Assembly (NCBI GenBank): GCA_000432435.1
Contig: HF993119.1
Location: forward strand, 33,771-44,260
Direction: 5' to 3'
DNA: 10,490 nucleotides
Origin: Eubacterium sp. CAG:180
GTDB taxonomy: Bacteria; Bacillota; Clostridia; Oscillospirales; Acutalibacteraceae
This document shows positions 1 to 7,456 of the stretch, one piece after another. The notes under the pieces were generated by a model. That model did not search any database and was not told the origin of the DNA. It was given only the letters and a program-made list of their open reading frames with translations. The position numbers were made by a program, and so were the translations under genes. Every line of letters starts with the position of its first letter. Position 1 is the first letter of the stretch.

Positions 1-2
1 TG

Positions 3-536
3 CTTGATTTTTACGGAATACAAAATGTCCGTATAGAGCATATCAGAGGAAAATTAAACGACCATTATGACCCGCGTGATAACGTGATAAGACTTTCCGA
101 CGGCGTTTACGGAAGCTGCTCGGTAGCGGCAATCGGCATAGCCTGCCACGAAGCCGGTCATGCGGCGCAGCACGCAGAAAATTATACTCCGATAAAGGTT
201 CGCAATGCGCTTCTTATGCCGTGCCAAATAGGCTCGCGTGCCGCAATTCCGCTCGCTGTAATAGGCATATTTTTAGGCTCGCAGCTGCTTGTAAATATCG
301 GGATTTTCTTCTATGTCTTTGTAATGCTGTTCCAGCTTGTAACGCTTCCCGTTGAATTTAACGCAAGCCGCCGAGCCGTTGATGTTATCGAAAATACCGG
401 AATGTTATCGTATGACGAACTCCCCGGTGCAAAGCGCGTACTCAAGGCGGCGGCTATGACGTATGTTGCGTCCTTTGCGGTTTCGGCTGCAAACCTTTTA
501 AGATTGCTGTTGCTCACAAATAATAAGAGAAGGTAA
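3..536 (+). CDS. YugP-like membrane zinc metallopeptidase, 5' end outside window
   Basis: This is the C-terminal part of a neutral zinc metallopeptidase of the YugP type (Zn_peptidase_2 family). The reading frame is open from base 3, so the start lies upstream; the GTG at 84 is only an internal codon, because conserved sequence of the form LDFYGI...LNDHYDPR precedes it. The zinc-binding HEAGH motif is at 147-161. Hydrophobic segments follow (about 235-350), then PVEFNASRRA, whose Glu is the likely third zinc ligand, and a last hydrophobic stretch before the stop. The family is about 225-235 residues, so roughly 50 residues are missing. It is an integral membrane protein with no firmly established substrate. 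In Clostridia this gene often sits between fmt and rsmB, as it appears to here; its stop is 3 bp before rsmB, whose AGAAGG ribosome binding site overlaps its end. Confident in family, not in role. Confidence 0.9.
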   Translation, partial: LDFYGIQNVRIEHIRGKLNDHYDPRDNVIRLSDGVYGSCSVAAIGIACHEAGHAAQHAENYTPIKVRNALLMPCQIGSRAAIPLAVIGIFLGSQLLVNIGIFFYVFVMLFQLVTLPVEFNASRRAVDVIENTGMLSYDELPGAKRVLKAAAMTYVASFAVSAANLLRLLLLTNNKRR

Positions 537-539
537 TTT

Positions 540-1817
540 ATGAACGAAAGACAGTTAGCTTTCAAAATTCTCAACAAAATAGAACGCGACAATGCGTATT
601 CAAATTTGACGCTGGATGCGGCTCTGCGTGAAAATGCGGCCGCTTCGGCGTCTTCTGCGTTTGTCACGGCACTTGTTTACGGCGTCACCGAGCGTAAAAT
701 AACGCTTGACTTCATATTGTCGCGCTATCTTACAAAGCCTCTCAAAAAACTCAGGCCCGAGGTGCTGACGGCTCTTCGGCTCGGTGCGTTTCAACTCTGC
801 TTTATGGATAAAGTGCCTGCTTCCGCGGCGGTAAACGAGAGTGTAAAGCTTGTGAAGGGCTGCGGCTGCGCTTATGCCTCGGGGCTTGTTAATTCGGTGC
901 TTCGTAAGGTGGCTAAAGATGGATTTACATATGAAAAAACAGGCGAAAAGATTAAGGATTTGAGCATAATCTACTCGTGCCCCAAGGCGCTTGTAAGCAA
1001 ATTCGTCGAGGATTACGGCGAAGAAAAAACCGAGAAAATACTTTCGTCGTCCATAGGCGCAAGACCCGTAACTGCGAGAGTAAATACTCTTAAAGCTTCA
1101 TCTGATGAGCTTATAGCCTTGCTTTCCGGCGAAAATGCGGTTGCCGAAAAGTGCCCCGAGGACGAAAATTACATAATACTTAAAAATACCGGTGCGGTAG
1201 AAGAGCTTAAAGCGTATAAAGCGGGATTTTTCCATGTTCAGGACATCTCCTGCGGCAAGGCGGTAAAAGCGCTGTCGCCGAAAGCCGGCGATACCGTTTT
1301 TGATATGTGCTCTTCACCCGGCGGAAAGGCGTTTACGGCGGCGCAGCTTATGAAAAACAAGGGCAAAATACTCGCTTTTGACCTTTACCCTCAGCGCGTA
1401 AAGCTCTGTGAAGAGGGAGCTTTAAGGCTCGGTATAGATATAATCGAGGCTAAGGTGGGCGACGCCTGTGTATTTTTGCCCGAGTATGAAAAAGCGGCGG
1501 ACAAGGTGCTCTGTGACGTGCCCTGCTCAGGCTTCGGAATAATCGGCAGGAAGCCCGAAATCCGCTACAAGGATATTGCGATTATTGACAATTTACTGCC
1601 TGTGCAGTATAATATTTTGGCAAATGCAGCAAAATATGTAAAGAGCGGCGGCACGCTTGTTTATTCGACGTGTACGCTGAGCAGAGCCGAAAATGAAGGC
1701 GTTTGCGAGAAATTCCTCGGTAATAACGCGGAGTTCCGCAAAATATCTTTTAATACGATTATTCCGACCGAAAACGGCGGTGACGGCTTCTTCTTTGCAG
1801 TATTCGGGAGAATTTGA
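540..1817 (+). CDS. rsmB: 16S rRNA (cytosine-C5)-methyltransferase RsmB
   Basis: SAM-dependent m5C methyltransferase that, in the E. coli family member, modifies C967 of 16S rRNA. Residues 1-130 form the NusB-like RNA-binding domain typical of RsmB/Sun. The Rossmann methyltransferase domain follows, with the SAM-binding DMCSSPGGK loop (255-263), the acid of LAFDLYP (281), motif IV DVPCSG (326-331, Cys329) and motif VI YSTCTL (375-380). Cys378 is the expected nucleophile and Cys329 assists product release. The C-terminus DGFFFAVF is characteristic. At 425 residues the protein is full length for Gram-positive members. The ATG at 540 has AGAAGG six bases upstream. Its TGA stop overlaps or abuts the TTG start of rlmN, so translation of the two RNA-modifying enzymes is probably coupled. 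Confidence 0.95.
   Translation: MNERQLAFKILNKIERDNAYSNLTLDAALRENAAASASSAFVTALVYGVTERKITLDFILSRYLTKPLKKLRPEVLTALRLGAFQLCFMDKVPASAAVNESVKLVKGCGCAYASGLVNSVLRKVAKDGFTYEKTGEKIKDLSIIYSCPKALVSKFVEDYGEEKTEKILSSSIGARPVTARVNTLKASSDELIALLSGENAVAEKCPEDENYIILKNTGAVEELKAYKAGFFHVQDISCGKAVKALSPKAGDTVFDMCSSPGGKAFTAAQLMKNKGKILAFDLYPQRVKLCEEGALRLGIDIIEAKVGDACVFLPEYEKAADKVLCDVPCSGFGIIGRKPEIRYKDIAIIDNLLPVQYNILANAAKYVKSGGTLVYSTCTLSRAENEGVCEKFLGNNAEFRKISFNTIIPTENGGDGFFFAVFGRI
1806..1810 (+). promoter_or_regulatory. Ribosome binding site deciding the rlmN start
   Basis: GGGAG lies inside the last codons of rsmB. It is 9 bases from the TTG at 1820 but only 3 bases from the in-frame TTG at 1814, so 1820 is the better supported start. 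This is inference from spacing alone. Confidence 0.6.
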
Positions 1818-1819
1818 TT

Positions 1820-2860
1820 TTGAGTAAAACTGATATACGTTCCCTGTCTTTGTCGGAGCTTACGGAAAAGACAGTTTCAATGGGGCTTCCGAAATACCGT
1901 GCAGGGCAGATTTATTCCTGGCTCAACGAAAAAGGCGCGGTATCTTTTGACGATATGACAAATATCGGCAAGCAGCTCCGAAAAACACTTGATGACGAGT
2001 TTTATATCTGTAACTGTAAAATAGATACTAAGCTTGTCTCGCAAAAAGACGATACGGTAAAATATCTTTTTGATTTATCCGACGGCGAATATGTTGAGAG
2101 CGTCGTTATGAAATACAAATACGGCTATACCATATGTATCTCAACTCAGCTCGGCTGTAAAATGGGCTGTTCGTTCTGTGCTTCCGCAATAGGCGGTTTT
2201 AAGCGTCATTTGCATCCCTCGGAAATGCTGTCGGAGGTAATAACGGCTCAGAACGACCTCGGCATACGCATTTCCCATATAGTGCTTATGGGTACCGGAG
2301 AGCCGCTTGACAATTACGATAACGTTATGAAGTTTTTGTCGCTTGTAACCGATGAAAACGGTCTTAATATAAGTATGCGCCACATATCGCTTTCCACTTG
2401 CGGTATAGTTCCGCGCATATATGATTTGGCAGAAAAAAGACTTGGGCTTACTCTGTCGGTTTCGCTTCACGCACCGAACGACAGTATCCGTTCGCGCTCT
2501 ATGCCGGTAAACTTAAAGTGGAATATCGAGGAGCTTTTAAAGGCGTGCAGGTATTATACCGAAGTAACTTCTCGCAGAATATCATTTGAATATGCCATGA
2601 TAAGCGGCCTTAACGATTCAGACGAATGTGCGAGGGAACTTTCCTCAAGACTTCGCGGAATGCTGTGCCACGTGAATTTAATTCCCGTAAACAACGTAAG
2701 GGAAAACAATTACGTAAGAAGCGATAGAGAAAGGCTCAGGAGCTTTTCCGAAATACTGCAAAAAAACGGTATCAATGTTACGGTTCGCCGAACGCTCGGA
2801 AGTGATATTAACGCTTCGTGCGGTCAGCTCAGAGCCAAAAAGATAACCGATAAAAATTGA
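1820..2860 (+). CDS. rlmN: Dual-specificity 23S rRNA/tRNA adenine-C2 methyltransferase RlmN
   Basis: Radical-SAM enzyme that makes 2-methyladenosine at A2503 of 23S rRNA and, in characterised members, at A37 of some tRNAs. Numbering from the TTG at 1820 (346 residues), the 4Fe-4S motif CX3CX2C is at Cys113, Cys117 and Cys120. The two mechanistic cysteines are also present: Cys106 in TICIS and Cys334 in GSDINASCGQL, the residue that is methylated and attacks the substrate. GTGEPLDNYDN (about 158-168) is the GGE-type SAM-binding motif. SLSTCGIVP, SVSLHAPND and LIPVNN are further family signatures. An alternative TTG at 1814 would add two residues and start inside the rsmB stop region, but it is poorly spaced from the GGGAG site. 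No ATG is available near the start. The gene lies between rsmB and prpC as in Bacillus and many Clostridia. Confidence 0.95.
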   Translation: MSKTDIRSLSLSELTEKTVSMGLPKYRAGQIYSWLNEKGAVSFDDMTNIGKQLRKTLDDEFYICNCKIDTKLVSQKDDTVKYLFDLSDGEYVESVVMKYKYGYTICISTQLGCKMGCSFCASAIGGFKRHLHPSEMLSEVITAQNDLGIRISHIVLMGTGEPLDNYDNVMKFLSLVTDENGLNISMRHISLSTCGIVPRIYDLAEKRLGLTLSVSLHAPNDSIRSRSMPVNLKWNIEELLKACRYYTEVTSRRISFEYAMISGLNDSDECARELSSRLRGMLCHVNLIPVNNVRENNYVRSDRERLRSFSEILQKNGINVTVRRTLGSDINASCGQLRAKKITDKN

Positions 2861-2883
2861 TTGTGAAAAAGAGGTGATCTGCT

Positions 2884-3612
2884 GTGAAAATAGTCGCAAA
2901 AACCGATGTGGGCATGGTTCGTGAGAGCAATCAGGATTCATACACCACCGGTGAGCTGCCGAACGGTGTCGCATGGGCCGTGGTCTGCGACGGTATGGGC
3001 GGTGCTGCCGGAGGAAACGTGGCGTCATCCACAGCGGTAAAAGTAATAGCCGAGCAGATTACATCTTCGTTCAGACCCGGTATGAGTGCAAATTCCATCA
3101 AAAATATGATGGTGTCTGCCATAAATGCCGCCAACATCAGCGTATATGACATAAGCTGTTCAAATTCGGAGCTTTACGGTATGGGTACTACCGTGGTGTG
3201 TGCCATTGTTATGGAGCATACCGCATATATAGCCCACGCCGGAGACAGCAGAGCGTACATTGTTTCGCACGGAGCTTTAACCCAGCTCACGCGTGACCAT
3301 TCGGTTGTGCAGGAGCTCGTGGAACACGGCAAAATAACCGCTCTTGAGGCAAAAAGGCATCCGAATAAGAATATAATAACGCGCGCCGTCGGCGTGAGCC
3401 GCGAAATTCTTGTGGATTTTAGCGAGCAGGAAATGAAAGACGGCGATGTGCTTTTACTTTGCACGGACGGTCTTACAAATTTCGTCGAGTCCGATGAAAT
3501 GTGCGATCTTACTAAAGACGATATGTTCTATGAGTTTGCCGAGCGACTGGTCGATAGGGCAAACAAAAACGGAGGCGGCGACAATGTTACTGTCGTAGCC
3601 GTTACCTATTAA
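2884..3612 (+). CDS. prpC: PP2C-family Ser/Thr protein phosphatase PrpC (Stp)
   Basis: Metal-dependent protein phosphatase that removes phosphate from PrkC and its substrates in the cytoplasm. All PP2C metal-site motifs are visible in the 242-residue protein: RESNQDS (13-19, Asp18), CDGMGG (35-40, Asp36 and Gly37), AGDSRAY (119-125), CTDGLTN (193-199, Asp195) and GGDNVT (231-236, Asp233). The length matches bacterial PrpC/Stp1, which have only the catalytic domain. The start is GTG at 2884, supported by GAGGTGAT at 2871-2878. It lies 23 bp after rlmN and 15 bp before prkC, the standard phosphatase-kinase pair, so the two opposing activities are almost certainly co-expressed. Confidence 0.95.
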   Translation: MKIVAKTDVGMVRESNQDSYTTGELPNGVAWAVVCDGMGGAAGGNVASSTAVKVIAEQITSSFRPGMSANSIKNMMVSAINAANISVYDISCSNSELYGMGTTVVCAIVMEHTAYIAHAGDSRAYIVSHGALTQLTRDHSVVQELVEHGKITALEAKRHPNKNIITRAVGVSREILVDFSEQEMKDGDVLLLCTDGLTNFVESDEMCDLTKDDMFYEFAERLVDRANKNGGGDNVTVVAVTY

Positions 3613-3627
3613 AAGGAGTGATCATTT

Positions 3628-5814
3628 TTGGAAAATTACTGCGGTAAAAGACTTGACGGCAGATATGAAATCAGAGAAATCATAGGTGTGGGCGGTATGG
3701 CTGTTGTCTACAAGGCTTATGATGTGATCGACGACAGAATAGTTGCGATCAAAATTCTCAAAGAGGAATTTCTTGCAAATGACGAATTCCGCCGTCGCTT
3801 CAAAAACGAATCAAAGGCTATTGCCGTTTTGTCGCATCCGAATATAGTTAAGGTGTATGACGTGAGCTTCGGCGACAGACTTCAGTATATAGTTATGGAA
3901 TATATTGAGGGCATAACTCTCAAAGAATATATAGAGCAGCAAAAGGTTATAAACTGGAAAGAGGCTGTTCACTTTGTAACGCAGATTTTAAAAGCGCTTC
4001 AGCACGCGCATGATAAGGGTATTGTACACAGAGACGTAAAGCCGCAAAATATTATGCTATTGCAGGACGGCACCATTAAAGTCACCGATTTCGGCATAGC
4101 GCGTTTCTGTCGCGGCGATACACGCACTATGACCGAAAATGCCATCGGCTCGGTTCACTATATCAGTCCCGAGCAGGCGAGAGGCGAAATAACCGACGAC
4201 AAGGCCGATATTTATTCCGTAGGTGTGGTTATGTATGAAATGCTTACGGGTCAGCTTCCGTTCCAGTCGGACAGTGCTGTTTCCGTAGCGATAATGCAGC
4301 TTCAGCAGGAGGCTAAACGTCCGCGTGAGATAAATCCCGATATTCCTCTCGGCCTTGAGCAGATTACATTGCGCGCCATGCAGAAAAATCCCAAGGACCG
4401 TTACCATTCGGCAGCCGAAATGCTTGTTGACCTTGACGCATTCCGTCGCAATCCGTCAATAAAGTTCGATTATGATTACTTTGTCGATAACGAGCCTACA
4501 AAGTTTGTTGATTCAAAAGCGGTAAACGGCACAGCCGCAAGGCAGCCTGTTCCCGCAGAACGAAGACCGGCAGCTCCTGCCGTAAACGGCGACGATGATA
4601 AAAACGATGATGAAAAGCCGGCCAATAAGACCGTTCCTATACTTATCGGCATAATAGCAGGTCTTGTTGTTATTGCCGCAATAGTTACCGGCATACTTCT
4701 CGGCCGCAACGTCAAAAAGGTTGAGGTTCCGAATTTCGTAGGTAAAAATTATATCGACGATATAATGTCAAATGCCGAATACAACAGTAACTTCAAGTTT
4801 GAGACCGAGTCGGTATACAGCACCGATGCAGAGCCCGGCTCCGTAATAAAACAGACTCCGGATGCAGGAACAAAGCTTCGTAAGGGCAAAACCGTAAAGC
4901 TTCAAATAGCATATAACGACGACAGCGTTATGATAGAAGGCATTATAGGCCTTTCGTCTGATGATGCCGAGCAAAAGCTTAAAAAAGCCGGCTTCACCAC
5001 CAAGATAATAACGAGTTATCAGAAAAATGTTACCCCGGGACTTGTGTTCGATTCATATCCCACGGAGGGCTCTTATGCCGAAAAAGGCTCACTTGTAACG
5101 CTCTATGTTTCAACCGATAAAAATTCAAATTCCGTAAAAGTCCCGTCTGTTGAGGGATACAGTGCAGACGTCGCAAAGCAACTTATTGAGGCGGCAGGTC
5201 TTAAAGCTAAAGTTACCGAAACCGACAGCGACAAGCCGAAGGGCACGGTAATAAATCAGAATCCGGTAGGAGATTCCGAGGCGGATTCCGGCTCTACCGT
5301 TGAAATAGTTATAAGCAGCGGCACTCCCGCGAGTACAACTGCCAGTGTAACCGTAAATCTTCCCAATCTCTCGGGCAGCAGCACAGGTACCGTTAAGATA
5401 TATCTCAACAGTGACCTTTACGCTACCTACACCGATGTGCTTTTAAACGGCGGCACAAAGACATACGAGATTTCCGGTAAGGGCGCAAACAATAAATACA
5501 CCATATTCATTAACGACCAAAATGTTCAGGAGGGCAAGATTGACTTTACCCAGACTCCGGCTAAGGTAAGCGATGTTAAAAACGGCTCTTATGACGATAA
5601 GGTTGCTCTTCCCAACGTAGTCGGCAAAGATGTTTCCGAAGCCAAAAAGACGCTCGAAACATCAGGATTTACAAACGTAAAGGTTGTCGATGAAAACGGA
5701 AATTCGGCTTCTTCAGGCAAGGTTGAGAGTATGACTCCGAGTGGCGGCGGAAAAGTATCTCCGTCTACGGAAATTAAACTGGTCGTTAAATCCGCAACGC
5801 CCGATAACGGATGA
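3628..5814 (+). CDS. prkC: PASTA-domain eukaryotic-type Ser/Thr kinase PrkC
   Basis: Membrane Ser/Thr kinase with an outer PASTA region; relatives bind peptidoglycan fragments and control growth, wall synthesis and dormancy exit. The TTG start at 3628 follows AAGGAGTGAT (3613-3622). The cytoplasmic Hanks kinase domain (about 12-272) is intact: glycine loop GVGGMAVVYKA (20-30), VAIK lysine Lys42, Glu61, HRDVKPQN (134-141, catalytic Asp136), DFG (154-156), a Thr-rich activation loop (165-170) and PEQARGE (181-187). A charged linker leads to a membrane helix (about 336-358). PASTA units lie at about 364-428, 433-496, 502-564 and 658-722. Residues about 572-655 between the third and fourth units do not look like PASTA; they are Thr/Ser/Gly-rich with beta-like alternation. 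At 728 residues it is longer than three-PASTA B. subtilis PrkC. It overlaps rsgA by 4 bp. Confidence 0.96.
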   Translation: MENYCGKRLDGRYEIREIIGVGGMAVVYKAYDVIDDRIVAIKILKEEFLANDEFRRRFKNESKAIAVLSHPNIVKVYDVSFGDRLQYIVMEYIEGITLKEYIEQQKVINWKEAVHFVTQILKALQHAHDKGIVHRDVKPQNIMLLQDGTIKVTDFGIARFCRGDTRTMTENAIGSVHYISPEQARGEITDDKADIYSVGVVMYEMLTGQLPFQSDSAVSVAIMQLQQEAKRPREINPDIPLGLEQITLRAMQKNPKDRYHSAAEMLVDLDAFRRNPSIKFDYDYFVDNEPTKFVDSKAVNGTAARQPVPAERRPAAPAVNGDDDKNDDEKPANKTVPILIGIIAGLVVIAAIVTGILLGRNVKKVEVPNFVGKNYIDDIMSNAEYNSNFKFETESVYSTDAEPGSVIKQTPDAGTKLRKGKTVKLQIAYNDDSVMIEGIIGLSSDDAEQKLKKAGFTTKIITSYQKNVTPGLVFDSYPTEGSYAEKGSLVTLYVSTDKNSNSVKVPSVEGYSADVAKQLIEAAGLKAKVTETDSDKPKGTVINQNPVGDSEADSGSTVEIVISSGTPASTTASVTVNLPNLSGSSTGTVKIYLNSDLYATYTDVLLNGGTKTYEISGKGANNKYTIFINDQNVQEGKIDFTQTPAKVSDVKNGSYDDKVALPNVVGKDVSEAKKTLETSGFTNVKVVDENGNSASSGKVESMTPSGGGKVSPSTEIKLVVKSATPDNG

Positions 5815-6701
5815 GTATGAGTAAAACATTAAACGGTAAAATTATAAAAGGTATTGGCGGCTTCTATTATGTTGAAGCCGCCAATCAAGTATATGAATGT
5901 AAGGCGCGCGGAGTTTTTCGCAAGGAAAAAACAACACCGCTTTGCGGAGATGTTGTCACCATATCCGTAAACGACGGAGCTGAAAACACAATAGACGAGA
6001 TTCATCCGCGCAAAAATCAGCTTATGCGTCCTCCCGTTGCGAATATAGACAGCCTTATAATTGTGGCGTCAACCGTTAAGCCGCGCCCGTCAACTTTAGT
6101 TATTGACAAGCTGACGGCCGTTGCCGAGCATAAAAACATAGAGCCTGTAATAATCGTGACAAAGGATGATTTGGCACCTGCCGATGAGCTTGTGTCTATT
6201 TATAAGCATGCGGGCTTTGTCTCTGTTGCCGTTTCAAACGAAACAGGCGAGGGAGTCGGTGAAGTCAGAAAACTGCTTTGCGGAAAAACAAGCGCTTTTA
6301 CAGGGAATTCGGGAGTCGGAAAAACTTCTCTTTTAAACAGGATTGCTCCCGAACTGAAGCTTGCCACCTCCGCGATAAGCGAGAAGCTCGGCAGAGGCCG
6401 ACACACTACGCGTGAAGCGGAGCTTTTTTCGGCGGCAGGCGGATATATAGCGGATACACCGGGCTTTTCTTCGCTTGAGCTTGCAATGATAAGTTCAATA
6501 GACAAGCAGGAGCTTGCATATTGTTTTCGCGAATTCAGAAAATATCTCGGCTCGTGTAAATTTACCACCTGCAGTCATACGTGTGACAAGGGTTGCAAGA
6601 TTGTGGAGGCTGTAGAGAACGGTGATATCGAAAAGAGCCGCCATGAGAGCTACAAAGCTATATATAACGAGATTAAGGACATAAAGGAATGGCAGAAATG
6701 A
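5811..6701 (+). CDS. rsgA: Ribosome small subunit-dependent GTPase RsgA (CpgA/YloQ)
   Basis: Circularly permuted GTPase that acts late in 30S subunit assembly and checks the decoding region. The 296-residue protein has an N-terminal OB-fold (about 5-70). The GTPase motifs come in permuted order: G4 as TKDD (117-120, in place of the usual NKxD), G1 GNSGVGKTS (165-173), the switch region GRGRHTT (195-200) and G3 DTPGF (215-219). The C-terminal zinc finger has CX4CXHX5C ligands Cys249, Cys254, His256 and Cys262, with an extra Cys258. The first ATG (5811) overlaps the prkC stop as ATGA; a second in-frame ATG at 5817 is a possible alternative, and neither has a strong ribosome binding site, which suggests coupling to prkC translation. 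RsgA/CpgA proteins are known PrkC substrates in B. subtilis, which fits the neighbourhood. Confidence 0.95.
   Translation: MSMSKTLNGKIIKGIGGFYYVEAANQVYECKARGVFRKEKTTPLCGDVVTISVNDGAENTIDEIHPRKNQLMRPPVANIDSLIIVASTVKPRPSTLVIDKLTAVAEHKNIEPVIIVTKDDLAPADELVSIYKHAGFVSVAVSNETGEGVGEVRKLLCGKTSAFTGNSGVGKTSLLNRIAPELKLATSAISEKLGRGRHTTREAELFSAAGGYIADTPGFSSLELAMISSIDKQELAYCFREFRKYLGSCKFTTCSHTCDKGCKIVEAVENGDIEKSRHESYKAIYNEIKDIKEWQK
6683..6688 (+). promoter_or_regulatory. Ribosome binding site deciding the thiN start
   Basis: AAAGGA touches the ATG at 6689 (no spacing) but is 9 bases from the in-frame ATG at 6698. The latter also forms an ATGA overlap with the rsgA stop. Both points favour 6698 as the true start. 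Confidence 0.65.
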
Positions 6702-7330
6702 GTAAAAAACGCTGTGTGATAGTTGCCGCCGGCAGTATTGACGACACTTCTGCGATAAAGGCATATGCCGATAGTGCCGATTTTGTTATCGCTGCCGATG
6801 CTGGATATGTTTATTGCCGCGATGTCGGTATTGAGCCGGATTTGTTTGTGGGCGATTATGACTCTTCAAAAAAACCGAAAACGCAGAATGAGCTTATTGC
6901 CCTGAACCCCATAAAGGATGCAACGGATACCGAAACCGCTCTTACGGAAGCCGAAAAAAGGGGATACAAGGAAATTACTCTTTTGGGTGCGCTCGGCGGC
7001 AGAGTTGACCATACCTTGGCTAACTTAGCCTTGGTTTCACAGGCTAAGCAGCGAGGCACAAATTTAACAATAATAGATTCTCATCATAAGATATTCGCCG
7101 TCAAAAACGAGAGTGTAAGAATTGAGCGTAAAACCGCAAAGTACTATCTCTCCGTGTTTTCCGTCGGCGGGGACAGCGTTATTTCGGAGGAGGGCGTGTA
7201 CTATCCGCTCTCCGATTATACACTTTCGCCGTTTTCCGCGCTCGGAGTCAGCAACGAGATAACCTCCGATGAAGCCGTGATAACGGTAAAAAAAGGGACG
7301 GTTATAATAGTTGAAGCGGACAGACTTTAA
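6698..7330 (+). CDS. thiN: Thiamine pyrophosphokinase
   Basis: Transfers pyrophosphate from ATP to thiamine to form thiamine diphosphate, allowing use of salvaged thiamine in the cytoplasm. Numbering from the ATG at 6698 (210 residues), typical motifs are ADAGY (33-37), FVGDYDS (50-56, acidic Mg/substrate site), ATDTETAL (75-82), LLGALGGRVDHTLAN (95-109) and GVSNE (183-187). Length and motif order match B. subtilis ThiN (YloS). The ATG at 6689 would add three residues but sits directly on the ribosome binding site. The gene overlaps rsgA by 4 bp and is the last of the cluster. In Bacillus, rpe lies between cpgA and thiN; here nothing separates them. I see no clear intrinsic terminator after it. 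Confidence 0.93.
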   Translation: MSKKRCVIVAAGSIDDTSAIKAYADSADFVIAADAGYVYCRDVGIEPDLFVGDYDSSKKPKTQNELIALNPIKDATDTETALTEAEKRGYKEITLLGALGGRVDHTLANLALVSQAKQRGTNLTIIDSHHKIFAVKNESVRIERKTAKYYLSVFSVGGDSVISEEGVYYPLSDYTLSPFSALGVSNEITSDEAVITVKKGTVIIVEADRL

Positions 7331-7348
7331 TTTTTCGTTTCTTATTTA

Positions 7349-7377
7349 TTGAAAAATTCATATTTGTATGTTAACAT
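7349..7377 (+). promoter_or_regulatory. Candidate sigma-A promoter of the cohesin-like gene
   Basis: TTGAAA (7349-7354) is followed after 17 bases by TAACAT (7372-7377), with a TG one base upstream of the -10 (7369-7370) giving an extended -10 element. Transcription would start near 7384, leaving a leader of about 70 bases. The leader holds no fold I recognise. The site separates the downstream surface-protein gene from the housekeeping operon. Confidence 0.55.
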
Positions 7378-7446
7378 AATGTAGCGTTGGGTAGTACGGC
7401 TTGTGTATTATCCGAATGTTTGCAAATTTGTTAATATGATTCTTTC

Positions 7447-7451
7447 GGAGG
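7447..7451 (+). promoter_or_regulatory. Ribosome binding site deciding the start of the cohesin-like gene
   Basis: GGAGG lies 5 bases before the ATG at 7457. The frame is open further upstream (ATG at 7403 and at 7436), but those starts lack a ribosome binding site and would bury the signal peptide behind an 18-residue hydrophilic extension. Confidence 0.8.
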
Positions 7452-7456
7452 ACCCT

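Noticed and set aside
84..146. GTG at 84 as the start of the metallopeptidase
   Set aside because: The frame stays open to the window edge with family-like sequence before it, so the gene is cut by the window rather than starting here.
7403..7456. Upstream in-frame extension of the cohesin-like gene
   Set aside because: It would put 18 hydrophilic residues before the signal peptide and has no ribosome binding site, whereas GGAGG precedes the ATG at 7457.
7385..7456. Possible riboswitch in the leader of the cohesin-like gene
   Set aside because: The leader is only about 70 bases, and I could find no stable stems or known aptamer core.
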